64,000 nt of DNA from Ostrinia nubilalis (GCF_963855985.1 NC_087117.1:439001-503000), one strand, 5' to 3'. Positions 1 through 10,615 are shown, counted from the first letter of the stretch. Notes: generated by a model not told the origin, from the sequence alone. Translations and numbers: made by a program.

Positions 1-117
1 AGCCTACTCTTGGTACTTAGTACAAGTGAGCGAGTGCGAGGCGTTACCGGGGTGTACAAGCCTACCTCCTGGTACTTGGAGTAGCTCGAGGTCTGTCAGT
101 GGGCCGTGCGAGCCTAC
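1..117. repeat. GC-rich satellite, left of the Polinton
   Basis: This stretch carries the same short modules as the array at 17102-17340: a CCTACCTCCTGGTACTTGGA block, GGCGTTACCGGGG and GGGCCGTGCGAGCC. It is the left half of the satellite that the Polinton interrupted; the right half resumes at 17102. No coding potential is apparent. Confidence 0.85.
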
Positions 118-123
118 TACCTC
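118..123. repeat. Target site duplication (left copy)
   Basis: TACCTC directly abuts the left inverted repeat. The same hexamer occurs at 17096-17101 directly after the right one. The sequence across the joint (CCTACTACCTCCAG) matches the uninterrupted satellite near 17208-17222. Confidence 0.92.
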
Positions 124-232
124 AGTAGTAAGTTTTTGAGAGTTCTCGCTCATTCCAGCGAGAAACTCTCAAAAACATTTATACAATGATCACTCAAAAT
201 AATTTCATTTTCGTTCGTTCATTTGACAACAC
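124..232 (+). repeat. Left terminal inverted repeat of the Polinton
   Basis: It matches the reverse complement of 16990-17095 with only a few differences; similarity fades after about 105 bases. The outer part is itself palindromic: GTTTTTGAGAG at 132-142 pairs with 166-176, and CTCGCT at 145-150 pairs with AGCGAG at 157-162, around a 6-base loop. Such a terminal hairpin could matter for protein-primed replication or integrase recognition (inference). Confidence 0.93.
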
Positions 233-2880
233 GATAAGCGTGTATTCTTATTAAATGAGTGCGGTCATGTTCTAGAAGCGCGCACCGAGAAATATTAAGC
301 TAGGTTGCAGGTTCGAATCCCGTAAGGAGCAAATGTTTCTGTTATAAACACGATCACCTATAACTGAGACGTGATCGTAGTTGCTATAGTACAAGTTCCA
401 CTTAGTTGGTGATTAGGTAATTGGTGTGGTGAGATAATTGGACCAATTTATTTTTTAAGTTCAATAATAAAATAACTACCTACTCATAAAACCCAAACGT
501 AAAAATTGGATCATGATGACGATGTCACTGCGCAACCTTGGTGTGCACGCGCGCCGGAACTTGCAATTTGATATCTTAGCGTAGTTCTTACCTACCGCGC
601 CTGTATTTGAACGAAATTAATTATCGGTGAATGAAATTTGATACTACACATTGTGCTCCTATATTTAAACGCCTAGGCTTATTTTAAAGCAAATACACAG
701 AAGCAAAACTATGTGCATCCTATACATGATCAGGACTTCTGGACTTTTAGTTTATATCAAACGGGTCGAAGTTAATTTTGTTTATCAAAAAATTAAAATC
801 AAAGAAGTAAACATAAAACTCGCAATGGTTTTAATAAAAAAAGTAGGTATGTCCTAATATTTATAATTTTTTATTGAATGTCAGATAAGTCTCCAAAAAT
901 GAAACTTTTGCTATAAAAGTAATGGAAGGTTCCTAAACTTTTTTTCTATTCTATATTCAATTTGTTTATTTGCAACTAAATATCAGATACTAATTTGAGT
1001 TGAATTCATCATTGACCTCACAGAAGAAGTTGTTTTGATTTGAAATATCAACGTACTTACTTCTTTATTATCCATAAAATCCTAGATTGTAACAGATCAG
1101 GGAGCAATAACATCTTAAAATTATTATTTACAAGATTTACATGATTATAAGCAATCTCTTCTGCTAAACTGTTACGTAGTGGATGCCTATTAAATTGGAA
1201 AATTAAATACTATACTAATAATACTACTAATAATACATACAATACTATAAATATTAATAATACTAAGTCTGTTCGAATCGAACCCCAGACTCATAGAAAC
1301 CAAGTCACTATGCCATCCGTTATTCGTATTTATTATTACATTATCATCGTTGTGGTGTCAAAATTTCCTGTTTCATTTTTACTAAGAAATTTTTTATCTA
1401 AAATTTTAAACACAATTCGAGTTTAAATTACTCAGAAAAAATAGTGCATACCTTTAAAAAACATAATAAAGTTACTTACTCATAAAATACTTTTCATTTT
1501 AAAAATCATTAAATAAGTAAATAAATAGCAATCCACAAATAATACGTATAATTATATTATAAAATTAATATAGGTAATTTAATTTACTAATTTAAGCCAT
1601 AAAATATTATTGTCTTCTAAGTAAATGGTAATAAATAATTTATTATAAGTAGATAGTATATTACTATTTACATCTTTTAAACAGCTTCAAATTATTAAAA
1701 AGATATTTATGTACTAAACATAAATTATAACCAAATATTTGTAAAAGTGCTGTAAACAAGTTTTAATATTTATTATCCATAATTAAATCAAAATAACTGT
1801 TAATTTTATTATATCGCTCATAACTGAAATCTCGAATATTTTCTGAATAACTTAGAAATAATATTAAGCTAAATGTTAACATATAACTGAGTAGATTAAA
1901 TATCAAATTAAAAATACATAAGTACCTATCGCATCTGATTTATGTAGTTTGTTATGTTAAATTGTTTAATTAAGTATTTAAATGTTATTCTGAACTTTGT
2001 TACGTCTTGTTTGAATAGTGTAATTGGTACTACCGTTCTATGAATAAATAAATATCTTAAACCAACTATCTCCAAAATTTTCAAAATTAATGTAATTTAA
2101 TTTTCTAAAACATACAGTGGAATATTTTTCATTCGGATATTGCATCATGGTCACGTCGTCAACGTGGCCGCAGGTCCGAAGTGCGTTTCTGTAAAAATGC
2201 TTGCGCGCACTGCAACAGGGCTGCCACGAGTTCCGCACGGTTCGCGACTGTGTAATTATGGATGCATCACCTATATTAGAATCATTTAGTCTAGTTTCAC
2301 TGTAACAATATTATTAACAATGATCGTTATTATTAGCCATTTTATAATTATATTTGATTAAAATATTTTTATTGTATAAGTATCTCAAATCAAACATAAT
2401 ATTCATATGATTTCCACTTCAATTCCGATAATGATATTTAAAATATTAGTAAGTATCTCTGAGTATTTTTTATATACATTAATCTTGTGATATTTTTCTA
2501 AATAACTTTTGATGCACGTTGCAATCATTTTCAAATACATAATAATGTATATGTTGTCTTATTATGTTTTAAATCATAATTATAGCGACGATTAATAAAA
2601 AATAGTACTTTGTTATATACATAAGTGCCACTTGTGGTCTAAACTGAAAAAATATTTTTGATTCTGATTTTTGATACCCTCAAGTGCTACGCGGCGGCTT
2701 TTCAAACGAAATATTTATATTATGTGTGTTTTAAATATCATATGAATGAATCATATGAATAATCATGGTGTTTCTTAACAAAACATTTTTGTCAACCCTA
2801 ACACATTTTGCGGATCTCTGCAATAATTTTCAAATAAATTGGAATCGATTCGACCCGAACTTCATTCTGTGCTTCATCTA
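233..2880. other. AT-rich non-coding part of the Polinton
   Basis: I see no convincing gene in these 2.6 kb. A perfect Pol III B-box-like sequence GGTTCGAATCC lies at 310-320, but no matching A box or acceptor stem makes it a tRNA. A second B-box-like piece (minus strand, near 1268-1290) looks like a SINE relic. A more GC-rich patch at 2150-2250 has short open frames only and may be a degenerate exon. Confidence 0.55.
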
Positions 2881-2928
2881 CTGCTTCGTGCATCAGAAGA
2901 ACCGTCAACCAACAAGGAACCGCTCCCC

Positions 2929-3023
2929 AGTGCTCCAGACCTAGTGCTCCAGACCTAGTGCTCCAGACCTAGTGCTCCAGACCTAGTGCTCCAAACCCAG
3001 TGCTCCAGGCCCAGCGCTCCAAG
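2929..3023 (+). repeat. 14-bp minisatellite, about 7 units
   Basis: Direct repeats of AGTGCTCCAGACCT start at 2929, 2943, 2957, 2971, 2985, 2999 and 3013; the last three are diverged. Because 14 is not a multiple of 3, translation cycles through all frames and meets TAG every three units. The array is therefore either 5' UTR of the spliced gene downstream or an expansion that broke its first coding exon. A splice-donor-like GTGAGT follows at 3032. Confidence 0.85.
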
Positions 3024-3310
3024 TATTCCGAGTGAGTTTCTATCATCTAACAAACACAATGTGAGTACTCATGACTATCTTCTAGTCTTCACTAAACTTC
3101 TAGAACTTAGAATTTTTCTGAGACCTCTCGTCATCAGCGACGACCACTTTAAATAAATATGGAACTGTACTTATTAATTTGATTCGATGTTTGTAAAGTT
3201 AAAGTTTTCTAGTTACTAATGAATTTACTAAGGATTACCTGCGGATTCAACCGCGAAATAATTCAGTTCGTCTTACACATTACTTATATTTATAAACTAA
3301 TTATTTTCAG

Positions 3311-4779
3311 GTCTGACTCCGAGTACGAATCTGCAATTGTCGAGAGTCGCATCTCAAAGTCAGAGAGGAGGAACCCAGCTCTTATTATAAGGTACCTATT
3401 TACATTAGTTAATTAGTTATTGCACACTAACGATAGTCGACGACTTTGCTCGCGCGGCAGTACTCAAGTAGTGAGTGACACGTTATCGTGCACAGCTTGC
3501 TGTAGTTAAAAAGTCTCAGACTAAGGTCGTTTCCTGACTTGTCGGTGCGGTAGCGGCGCGGCATCGGTATGCTCTGTATACGCGATACCGAAAGCTTACC
3601 GAGCGCCTATATTTCAATGGAGCGTTCCTGATTGAGTCTGTGCCGCGCCGCTGTCGCACATGCCGCGCCAATTAGGAAGCGTACATTCAAATATAAGCGT
3701 TCGGTAAGCTTTCGGTACCGATGCGGTATACCGAAACGAAATCGTACCGATACCGCACCGCCAAGTCAGGAAGCGGTCTAACTGTTAAGTGTGACTGGAG
3801 TACCAGTAATAAGTAATTTAACAGTTTTACGGGTAATCATTATTTAATAATCACAATTTGTTTTACAGATCTGACTCCGAAGCTGAAAACGGGACTAGAC
3901 GAGATCAGGCAAAAACATCTAAGAAGAAGTCCAACAATCGAGCCCCGTCAAAGTAAGTAGACCTGAAATAATGGAATCCGAAGGCTGGCGATTTTGTAAC
4001 AGTCGTTTCGTTATCATTAGACTAACGTGATTCGTGTTTAACTTTACAGGTCTGATTCAGAAGACGATCAGCCTTCCAAGCGTAGCAAGGCTAAGACAAC
4101 CAAGAGGAAGTCGACAACATCACGATCTTCAAAGTAAGTTTCACAACAACACCTTGCAATCATCATCATCATTATCTCAACCACAGGACGTCCACTGCTG
4201 AACATAGGCCTCCCCAATGCTTTCCATGTTGTCCGGTTGGTAACGACCTGCGTCCAGCGCCTTCTTGTTACCTTTATGATGTCGTCAGTCCACATTGTGG
4301 GTCACCTTTCACACTACTATCTCATAAACGGAGATGATTCTCATCATCTCATCAATGAAATTCGCCAATACCTAAGGAATATTATATTATTTTCAGAACC
4401 GCTACGCCAAAGAGACGGAACACCAAAAAAGAAGAGGATCTGTTCGGGCTGGTCTCTGAAGACGAGGAAGACGCAGCTCACGCAAACGCGTCTCGCCGAG
4501 CGCCGTCGAGCCAGCTGCCGAGCTCCATCAGCAGCAAGGTCGCGGACGGGTCGGTGCTGCGGCGCGCGCAGCTGAGCGGCCGCTACTACGCCGAGCTCCA
4601 CGCGGGACGCGCTCGACACCCGCCCCGAGACCCGCTACACCAAGGCGCTCGTCACTTTGAAGCTCCAGCTCGACCCGGACCAGCCCGAGTGGGACTTGCT
4701 TCAAAAGTTCCTCAGGAGAGCCAAGACGACGTACTTTGCGGATAGCGTGCCGGTGTTTTATAATAATAAGATTAACTGA
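3311..4779 (+). CDS. Spliced Ser/Asp-rich nuclear-like Polinton protein (first exon unresolved, last exon frameshifted)
   Basis: Four exons with consensus splice sites and matching phase (phase 2 throughout): 3311-3391, 3869-3952, 4050-4133 and 4397 to the end. Each of the first three is a symmetric exon of 81, 84 and 84 bases. Each opens with the codons for SDSE and then turns Lys/Arg-rich, so the gene grew by exon duplication. The last exon encodes RRNTKKEEDLFGLVSEDEED and a Ser-rich stretch. Its end is broken: the exon frame runs to TAG at 4743-4745, but the protein-like sequence from about 4600 (with LQLDPDQPEWDLLQKFL) lies one frame over and ends at TGA 4777-4779, so a 1-base indel is likely between 4576 and 4640. 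No initiator is visible. The 14-bp minisatellite and a GTGAGT donor at 3032 lie upstream. The composition suggests a nuclear regulatory protein; no family is recognised. Intron 1 of this set holds a MITE and the last intron an RTE fragment. Confidence 0.6.
3525..3778. mobile_element. MITE inside the Polinton intron (TAA target duplication)
   Basis: About 254 bp with inverted ends (GGTCGTTTCCTGAC... and ...GTCAGGAAGCGGTC) and TAA on both sides (3522-3524, 3779-3781), the pattern of PIF/Harbinger-derived MITEs. A second internal inverted pair around CGGTAAGCTTTCGGTA strengthens the fold. It inserted after the Polinton. Confidence 0.75.
4158..4302 (-). mobile_element. RTE-type retroposon 3' fragment
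   Basis: On the minus strand this reads the end of an RTE reverse-transcriptase frame (..RWTDDI.KV..RW.Q), then GCAGTGGACGTCCTGTGG and an ATG/GAT repeat tail. It lies in the last intron of the spliced Polinton gene and is a 5'-truncated insertion. Confidence 0.8.
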
Positions 4780-5116
4780 ATTGTAAATAAAAATATACAT
4801 ATTAATTAAGTCTAATTTACTTACTTATAATTTACGTAGGTACTTAATAATAAATGAATTAAAACCTAGTGTTATAGTACTTAATTAACCTCGGTACCTA
4901 GCCCAAACCACGTTTCGACGAACTCACATATTTCAGCAAGTTACATAATACATTAGTAAATAGGTACATTACATAAAATCAATAAAAGTAAAGTTTTATT
5001 AGCTACAAAATAATTCCAATCTTTAGAAGACAGGTTCCGAGGTTAATTAAAGTTCATTACTGGTTAAGTTAGGTTAGTTAAAGTTAATTACTGGTTAAGT
5101 TAGGTTAACTAAGAAG

Positions 5117-8100
5117 ATGCCCTTCTGCTCTGGGTGTGCCGTTCAAGTTGATAGAAGGAAATGGGTTGGCCACTTGCGGAGCACCGCGCACAAGAACAAG
5201 TGCGCGGCGGTCGCTCAGGACGGAGTCGTTGAAGTCGCGTCTGCGTTCCGCGGTCGCATAGCCTCCTACAGGTTACCGGTGACGACCGAAACAGAACATT
5301 CTTTTCCAGACTTATTTTTAAAAAGCGTAGAATTCAAACTCTACAAACTTTTACAGAGTTCTCTTAAAAAACATGTAAGCATCAAAGTAAATTTAGAATA
5401 TTTTGGTAATTTCCTTTTGTTCAAAAATAACGAACAACAAATAAAATCGTTCGCAACTAAAAATATTATTGTTCATCGTAACTTTGAATTTAAGCGCTTA
5501 TTTACATCAGTATTAAATATCATAAAAAAGAAGGTTGAAGAGTTTCAGGAACGTGATAGTGGATGGACTTTTCTGAGTAATGTTTATTTAGAAGTAAATA
5601 TTAACAAATATGATCCATTATGTGGATCTGGGTCGACTTATGTTGATTTGCCACCAGTGATAAAGAAGAAAAAAGCGTGTGTCAATATTAAAAATGACGA
5701 TAAATTCTGTTTTTTGTGGAGCATAGTCGCTGCGATTTATCCTGCTCAAAAGAACTGTGACCGAACTTCGTCATATCCACATTTTAAACGGGTGCTCAAC
5801 ATCGAAGGTATGTCTTTTCCTGTAACTTTTGACGATATAGCGCTTTTTGAAAAAAATAATCCAACTTTAAGTGTTAATGTTTATTCCTTAAATAACAATA
5901 AATGCGTTGTGGGTCCTATTTACAGATCTGAATTTAAATCAGACTCTAGAAAAAGAATTAACTTGCTTCTCTTTGAGGACAATGTACACTCGCATTTCGT
6001 TTTAATAAAAAATTTGCCCCGTTTGGTTCGGAGTCAAATCACAAAGCGTAACGGTAAGTTACATTTTTGTGAAGACTGTTTATTATTTTTTACTTCTCAG
6101 AATAGCATCGATAAACATATCTGTAGTGGTGTTACAACAGTACTTCCCGAAAAAGGTAGTTATCTTCAGTTCAAAAATTTTGAAAGGAAACAAGATGTTC
6201 CTTTCGTTATTTACGCAGACTTTGAAACCATCCTTGAACGATATCAAGGATGTGAGCCCGATCCTCTTGCTAGTTTTACAACACCGCGTCAACGACATAT
6301 CCCAGCAGCTTTTGCGTATCAAATAATTTGTTCCTTTGATAATACTTTTAACAAATTTGTTCAATATCGCGGTCCAGATTGTAGTGAAAAGTTCTTAAAA
6401 AATCTTTATGAAGACATTACAAATATTTATAATATTTTGAACGTTGAAATTAGAATGATTTTTACCGAAAACGATAAGGTAAAGCATTCACAAGCCGACG
6501 TGTGTCACATTTGCGACAACCTACTGATCGGAGACAAGGTGCGAGATCATTGTCACCTTACAGGTAGATATCGTGGCGCAGCACATCAATACTGTAATTT
6601 GCGATACAATGTCCCTAAGTTCGTACCGGTATTTTTTCATAACCTGTCCGGTTACGATTGCCATTTGTTTATTAAAGAATTAGCTGACAGCTTAGGCCCT
6701 ATTAAAGTAATACCTAAGAACAAAGAAAATTATATATCTTTTACTAAATTCCTTACCTTACCAAATGGAAAATTTGGACAAATCCGATTTGTAGATTCTT
6801 TTAAATTTTTAGGAACTAGTTTAGAAAAATTAGTAAGTGGTTTACGTAAATCTGATTTATTTCATTTGAAAAATCATTTTCCTAATGACAACAAATTCAG
6901 TTTATTGACACGAAAGGGAGTTTATCCCTATGATCACATATCAGATTGGGAATCATATTCAGAAGAAACACTTCCCAATAAAAAACAATTTTATAATTCC
7001 CTTACCAATGAGGATATAAGTGACTCAGACTATGCTCATGCCAAAACTGTCTGGTCCGTTTTTAATATTAAAAATATTGGAGAATACACCGATCTTTATC
7101 TTCAAACAGACGTACTTCTTTTATCGGATGTATTTGAAAATTTTCGACTTGTCTGTAAGCTTAACTATCAGTTAGACCCTGCTTTCTATTTAACAGCTCC
7201 AAGTTTGTCTTTTGATGCGATGTTAATGAAGACTGGTATACAGTTAGAATTGTTACATGATTTAGAAATAATCCGTCTTTTACAAAAAGGTATACGAGGA
7301 GGTATCTGCATGTGTTCTACCAGACATAGCGAAGCAAACAATAAGTACATGTCGAATTATGACGAGTACAAGCCTGACTCTTATTTAGTGTACATTGACT
7401 GTAATAACCTCTATGGCTATAGTATGTGTCAGCCTCTGCCTGTATCGGATTTCAGATTTTTAAATAAAAATGAAATAGACCAGTTAAATATTTTAACGGT
7501 ACCTGACGATGCGGACACCGGTTACATTCTTGAAGTAGATTTGTTGTACCCAGAAAACTTACATTGTGACCATAACGATTATCCTTTCTGTGCCGAAAAG
7601 TTTGTACCGCCAGGTGGACATACATCAAAATTAATACCTAATCTTTATCCGAAATTTGAATACGTAATTCATTACGTTCATTTAAAAACATGTATCAGTC
7701 ATGGGCTTATCTTAAATAAAATTCATCGCGTTTTATCGTTCAAACAAAATGCCTATTTAGCTAAATACATTAATCTTAATACAGAATTGAGAAAAAAAGC
7801 TACAACTCCTTTTCAACAAGATCTTTTCAAACTGTTAAATAACTCTGTTTTTGGAAAAACGTTAGAGGATAATGAACGTCGTGTTGATGTTAAATTAGTT
7901 AATCAATGGCGTGATGAGTCAAATAAAACTAAAAAGCAACTAAGCGCTGATAAGTTAATCGCACGACCAAACTTTCACAGTGCTACAGTATTTTCTAAAA
8001 ATTTAGTTGCCGTTCAGATGAAACCTGAAAGAATAATTTTGGATAAACCTATTTACATAGGATTTTCAGTATTAGAACTGTCCAAAAGTCACATGTACAA

Positions 8101-8635
8101 TTTCCATTATTCAGTCATAAAACCGCACTATCAAGACAGGGTACAGTTATGCTATACCGATACCGACAGTTTCATTTATAAAATTGAAACTAAGGACTTT
8201 TATCTAGATCTAAATACCCACTTTCTCAGTTACTTTGATACTAGTAATTATGATTCAGAAAATCTTTTTAATTTGCCAGTAGTGAACAAAAAAATTCCGG
8301 GATTGTTTAAAGATGAAATGGGCGGTGAAATCATAACAGAATTTGTAGGTCTTAGGTCAAAGTTATACTGTGTTAAAACGGAATCAAAACTTATTAAAAA
8401 AGCTAAGGGTGTTAAAAAAAGTGTAATTAAAGACTTGACTTCAACTGACTATAAAAAGGTTCTGCTTCATGACCAAATAATACGTAAAAAGAACATATTG
8501 TTCAGGTGCATCAAACATGAAATTTTCACTCAAGCAGTGAACAAAATTGCTCTATCAAATGAGGACGATAAACGATTTGTACTTCCTAACAAAATCTCCA
8601 CTAAAGCATGGGGGCATCAAGATTTAATGTTTTAA
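5117..8635 (+). CDS. Protein-primed family B DNA polymerase (Polinton PolB)
   Basis: This 1172-aa protein replicates the element. It opens with a C2H2-like finger (CSGC near residue 4, H..H near 19-25); a second finger-like CEDC lies near 320. Exonuclease motif I is YADFETIL (D368, E370), motif II HNLSGYD (about 508-514) and motif III QTDVLLLSDVF (about 675). Between exo I and II sits a CHIC...DHCHLTG.YRGAAH..CN zinc-binding segment (about 463-495), resembling the endonuclease VII-like fold seen in insect polymerases of this class. Polymerase motif A is YIDCNNLYGYSM (about 758), motif B LLNNSVFGKT (about 907) and motif C YTDTDS (about 1013-1018). All catalytic carboxylates are present and length is normal for Polintons. 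The ATG at 5117 is preferred because it puts the N-terminal finger in frame. An AATAAA lies at 8694. Confidence 0.97.
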   Translation: MPFCSGCAVQVDRRKWVGHLRSTAHKNKCAAVAQDGVVEVASAFRGRIASYRLPVTTETEHSFPDLFLKSVEFKLYKLLQSSLKKHVSIKVNLEYFGNFLLFKNNEQQIKSFATKNIIVHRNFEFKRLFTSVLNIIKKKVEEFQERDSGWTFLSNVYLEVNINKYDPLCGSGSTYVDLPPVIKKKKACVNIKNDDKFCFLWSIVAAIYPAQKNCDRTSSYPHFKRVLNIEGMSFPVTFDDIALFEKNNPTLSVNVYSLNNNKCVVGPIYRSEFKSDSRKRINLLLFEDNVHSHFVLIKNLPRLVRSQITKRNGKLHFCEDCLLFFTSQNSIDKHICSGVTTVLPEKGSYLQFKNFERKQDVPFVIYADFETILERYQGCEPDPLASFTTPRQRHIPAAFAYQIICSFDNTFNKFVQYRGPDCSEKFLKNLYEDITNIYNILNVEIRMIFTENDKVKHSQADVCHICDNLLIGDKVRDHCHLTGRYRGAAHQYCNLRYNVPKFVPVFFHNLSGYDCHLFIKELADSLGPIKVIPKNKENYISFTKFLTLPNGKFGQIRFVDSFKFLGTSLEKLVSGLRKSDLFHLKNHFPNDNKFSLLTRKGVYPYDHISDWESYSEETLPNKKQFYNSLTNEDISDSDYAHAKTVWSVFNIKNIGEYTDLYLQTDVLLLSDVFENFRLVCKLNYQLDPAFYLTAPSLSFDAMLMKTGIQLELLHDLEIIRLLQKGIRGGICMCSTRHSEANNKYMSNYDEYKPDSYLVYIDCNNLYGYSMCQPLPVSDFRFLNKNEIDQLNILTVPDDADTGYILEVDLLYPENLHCDHNDYPFCAEKFVPPGGHTSKLIPNLYPKFEYVIHYVHLKTCISHGLILNKIHRVLSFKQNAYLAKYINLNTELRKKATTPFQQDLFKLLNNSVFGKTLEDNERRVDVKLVNQWRDESNKTKKQLSADKLIARPNFHSATVFSKNLVAVQMKPERIILDKPIYIGFSVLELSKSHMYNFHYSVIKPHYQDRVQLCYTDTDSFIYKIETKDFYLDLNTHFLSYFDTSNYDSENLFNLPVVNKKIPGLFKDEMGGEIITEFVGLRSKLYCVKTESKLIKKAKGVKKSVIKDLTSTDYKKVLLHDQIIRKKNILFRCIKHEIFTQAVNKIALSNEDDKRFVLPNKISTKAWGHQDLMF

Positions 8636-9170
8636 GTTTAATGTGTTAAGTAAATTAAGTTTTATAATATAAGTATGCAATAGGTGTATAGATAAATAAA
8701 TATGATTTTAATTGTAAAATTACTAACACCATTAGTTTTTAATTTACTAACACAAGATTTATTCATAACTGTACATAATAATTGCTAAATAAAGTCATAA
8801 GTAAAGAGATTAATTTGTTTTATTTACTAAATCTATATTAATAAAATATTTAAGTGTTGCCTTAACCATATTACCATCGTTGATAAAGTGCAAACTGTTA
8901 GTTTCGTAATGTAGGATACAAATTTCCTTAGTAAGTAAATTTCGCAATAGGGTAGAAGTAATGGTTTCGGTCATCTTGGTACCGTTTTTGTCCATTATTA
9001 TTTGATAATTTATCTTGAAATACCAATTTAGTCTTAACTATTAATAAATATTGTTTTATTAAAACAATATTTTTTAAACTTACTTCAATTTTATGTTGCC
9101 AAAAGAGTACAGTGACCACAAACGGTGCTTTTACCCTAATTACTTAGTCATCAAATTTTAGTTCACGTTG
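8636..9170. other. AT-rich spacer between polymerase and the next + gene
   Basis: Polyadenylation-like AATAAA copies for the polymerase lie at 8694-8700 and near 8790. A 61-aa minus-strand frame (8810-8995, MDKNGTKMTETIT at its start) is open but resembles nothing I know; it could be a small gene or chance. Nothing else is supported. Confidence 0.4.
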
Positions 9171-9176
9171 TATTTC

Positions 9177-9234
9177 CACGTGTCACTAAGTAGGTCACTG
9201 ACGTCAAAGTGCAAACTTGAAATTAATATAAATA
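9177..9234 (+). promoter_or_regulatory. Promoter of the 137-aa gene: E-box, CRE/ATF site, TATA box
   Basis: CACGTG at 9177-9182, the full CRE palindrome TGACGTCA at 9199-9206 and TATAAATA at 9227-9234 occur in order, about 65-120 bases before a splice donor (TTG/GTAAGT, intron start 9299). The arrangement resembles ATF-driven early promoters of DNA viruses; function is inferred. Confidence 0.6.
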
Positions 9235-9497
9235 CAATAACTAAAATTTAATTTCTAACATTCACGTTGCATCGATCACTATTTGTGGCTACTTGTTGGT
9301 AAGTTAATTAATTATTATTTTTTCTATTTAAATCTGTTGTTATTTTTGTATGTCGTGTTATTTTTAAGTCTCATGTCTATACAAAGCTGATTTATTTTTT
9401 TTACTTCTATAAATACAGTCCACATCAAGTCCCTGATAACAATTTAATGCAGTTATAAAAATGTACTAATAAGTGTTTATTTTGTTTACAGATCAAT

Positions 9498-9911
9498 ATG
9501 TCTGACTCTTCGGAAATAATCTTCTCGCAATATGCACAAGACCCTCTGGAGAACTTTACGCAGCACTGCGAAGAACTGTTCGGTGTGCAGCCTGTTGAAC
9601 CGAAGACAGAAAGAAAAGGGAGGTCTAAGAGAGATGCGAACAGTAAGAAGAAGGCGAACATCTCATCTAGATCATTTGTCATACGCAAAGATCGGAAGGG
9701 TTCAAAGCTGATCCAAATAAAGATTATAGACCTAACCAGTGACGCTGTATCGTTATCACAGACGCAACAGACTGATGTGGAAAGTGCGGACAATAACGTG
9801 GTACTCAGTGCTCAGTATGTGGTGCAAGAACCAAACACGGATGAAGTGTTAGATCTTACAGAAACGTTAGTTAGGAAAATATCTAAAGAACTCTGTGGTG
9901 ATAGTTACTAG
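9498..9911 (+). CDS. 137-aa spliced-leader protein with two SUMO-interaction-like motifs
   Basis: No known family is recognised. The N-terminal third is acidic, residues 37-53 are basic and NLS-like (KTERKGRSKRD...KKK), and two motifs of the SUMO-interacting type follow: IIDLT at 76-80 with acidic/Ser flanks, and VLDLT at 117-121. A 5' UTR intron is visible: donor GTAAGT at 9299 and acceptor TTTGTTTACAG ending at 9491, with the ATG six bases into the second exon. A TATA/CRE promoter sits upstream. Separate promoter, intron and nuclear features set it apart from the minus-strand virion cassette and suggest an early regulatory or host-interaction role (inference). The stop is followed by AATAAA near 9967. 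Confidence 0.75.
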   Translation: MSDSSEIIFSQYAQDPLENFTQHCEELFGVQPVEPKTERKGRSKRDANSKKKANISSRSFVIRKDRKGSKLIQIKIIDLTSDAVSLSQTQQTDVESADNNVVLSAQYVVQEPNTDEVLDLTETLVRKISKELCGDSY

Positions 9912-10123
9912 TGTAATAGATTGTAAGTTATTAGTTGTAAGTACTTGTATGTAGAATGTAAGTAATAATAAATAGACTAAGTTAATTGAAAATAATAATT
10001 AAATGGTAAAATAAATTTGTGTATATTAAATCTACTTGTTTCATTATGACTTTGTTTATTCCTCATACAACTTGCTTTGATACTGAAATAAAAGACAGTC
10101 AGTTTAAAATATCAGTATTTATT

Positions 10124-10615
10124 TTAATAAAAACATTTAATATCGTTTTCTAAACACCATTTTTTTATACACAAAACATTTTTCAATGCACAATATTTCT
10201 TATGATTATAACAATTGAATAAATTGTCTTTACAATAAAGGTCATAAAGTGAGTTAAAATTAGGAATCTGTTGGCAAGTAATGTCTACAATATTATCATG
10301 ATCACATAACTCTTTCACCCATTTAACTTTTTCTTCGCCCTTCACAATAATATTTCTGTCCTTAAAATAGGGTTTAATAATTCTTCTAAATTCTCTGTAG
10401 TCGACATAGCCTTCACTCCATCGATACCCTCTATTCTTTTCTAGCCAACGCACATTCTTTTTTTCTTCATCGGTTAAAGATGAGAATGGGTAAGGTGGCT
10501 TAATTAAAAAGAGATAAGTAGACTCTTGATTCGCTATACATAACTCTTTTACTAAAAAGTCATTTTTATGATCTTTGAACCCTTGTAAATCAACTATAAT
10601 TGTGTTACAATTCAT
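10124..10615 (-). CDS. 163-aa Polinton-associated protein, function unknown
   Basis: The frame starts in an ATGA overlap with the major capsid gene stop (10612-10615), so it is the last cistron of the minus-strand cassette. It begins IIVDLQGF and contains KPPYPFSSL and WSEGYVDYREFRR. From memory, short proteins with this VD.QGF...F..K..PP plan recur in insect and cnidarian virus-like elements. The opening resembles the first strand of an RNase H/DnaQ-type exonuclease, but the usual DxE is DLQ here, so activity is doubtful. The C-terminal third is Cys- and Lys-rich. Confidence 0.75.
   Translation of the reverse strand: MNCNTIIVDLQGFKDHKNDFLVKELCIANQESTYLFLIKPPYPFSSLTDEEKKNVRWLEKNRGYRWSEGYVDYREFRRIIKPYFKDRNIIVKGEEKVKWVKELCDHDNIVDITCQQIPNFNSLYDLYCKDNLFNCYNHKKYCALKNVLCIKKWCLENDIKCFY

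Noticed and set aside
306..330. tRNA gene
   Set aside because: Only the T-arm/B-box part is tRNA-like; no acceptor stem or anticodon arm can be drawn.
2038..2238. 66-aa minus-strand frame in the Polinton left region
   Set aside because: No motif, no recognisable family, and AT-rich composition for most of its length.
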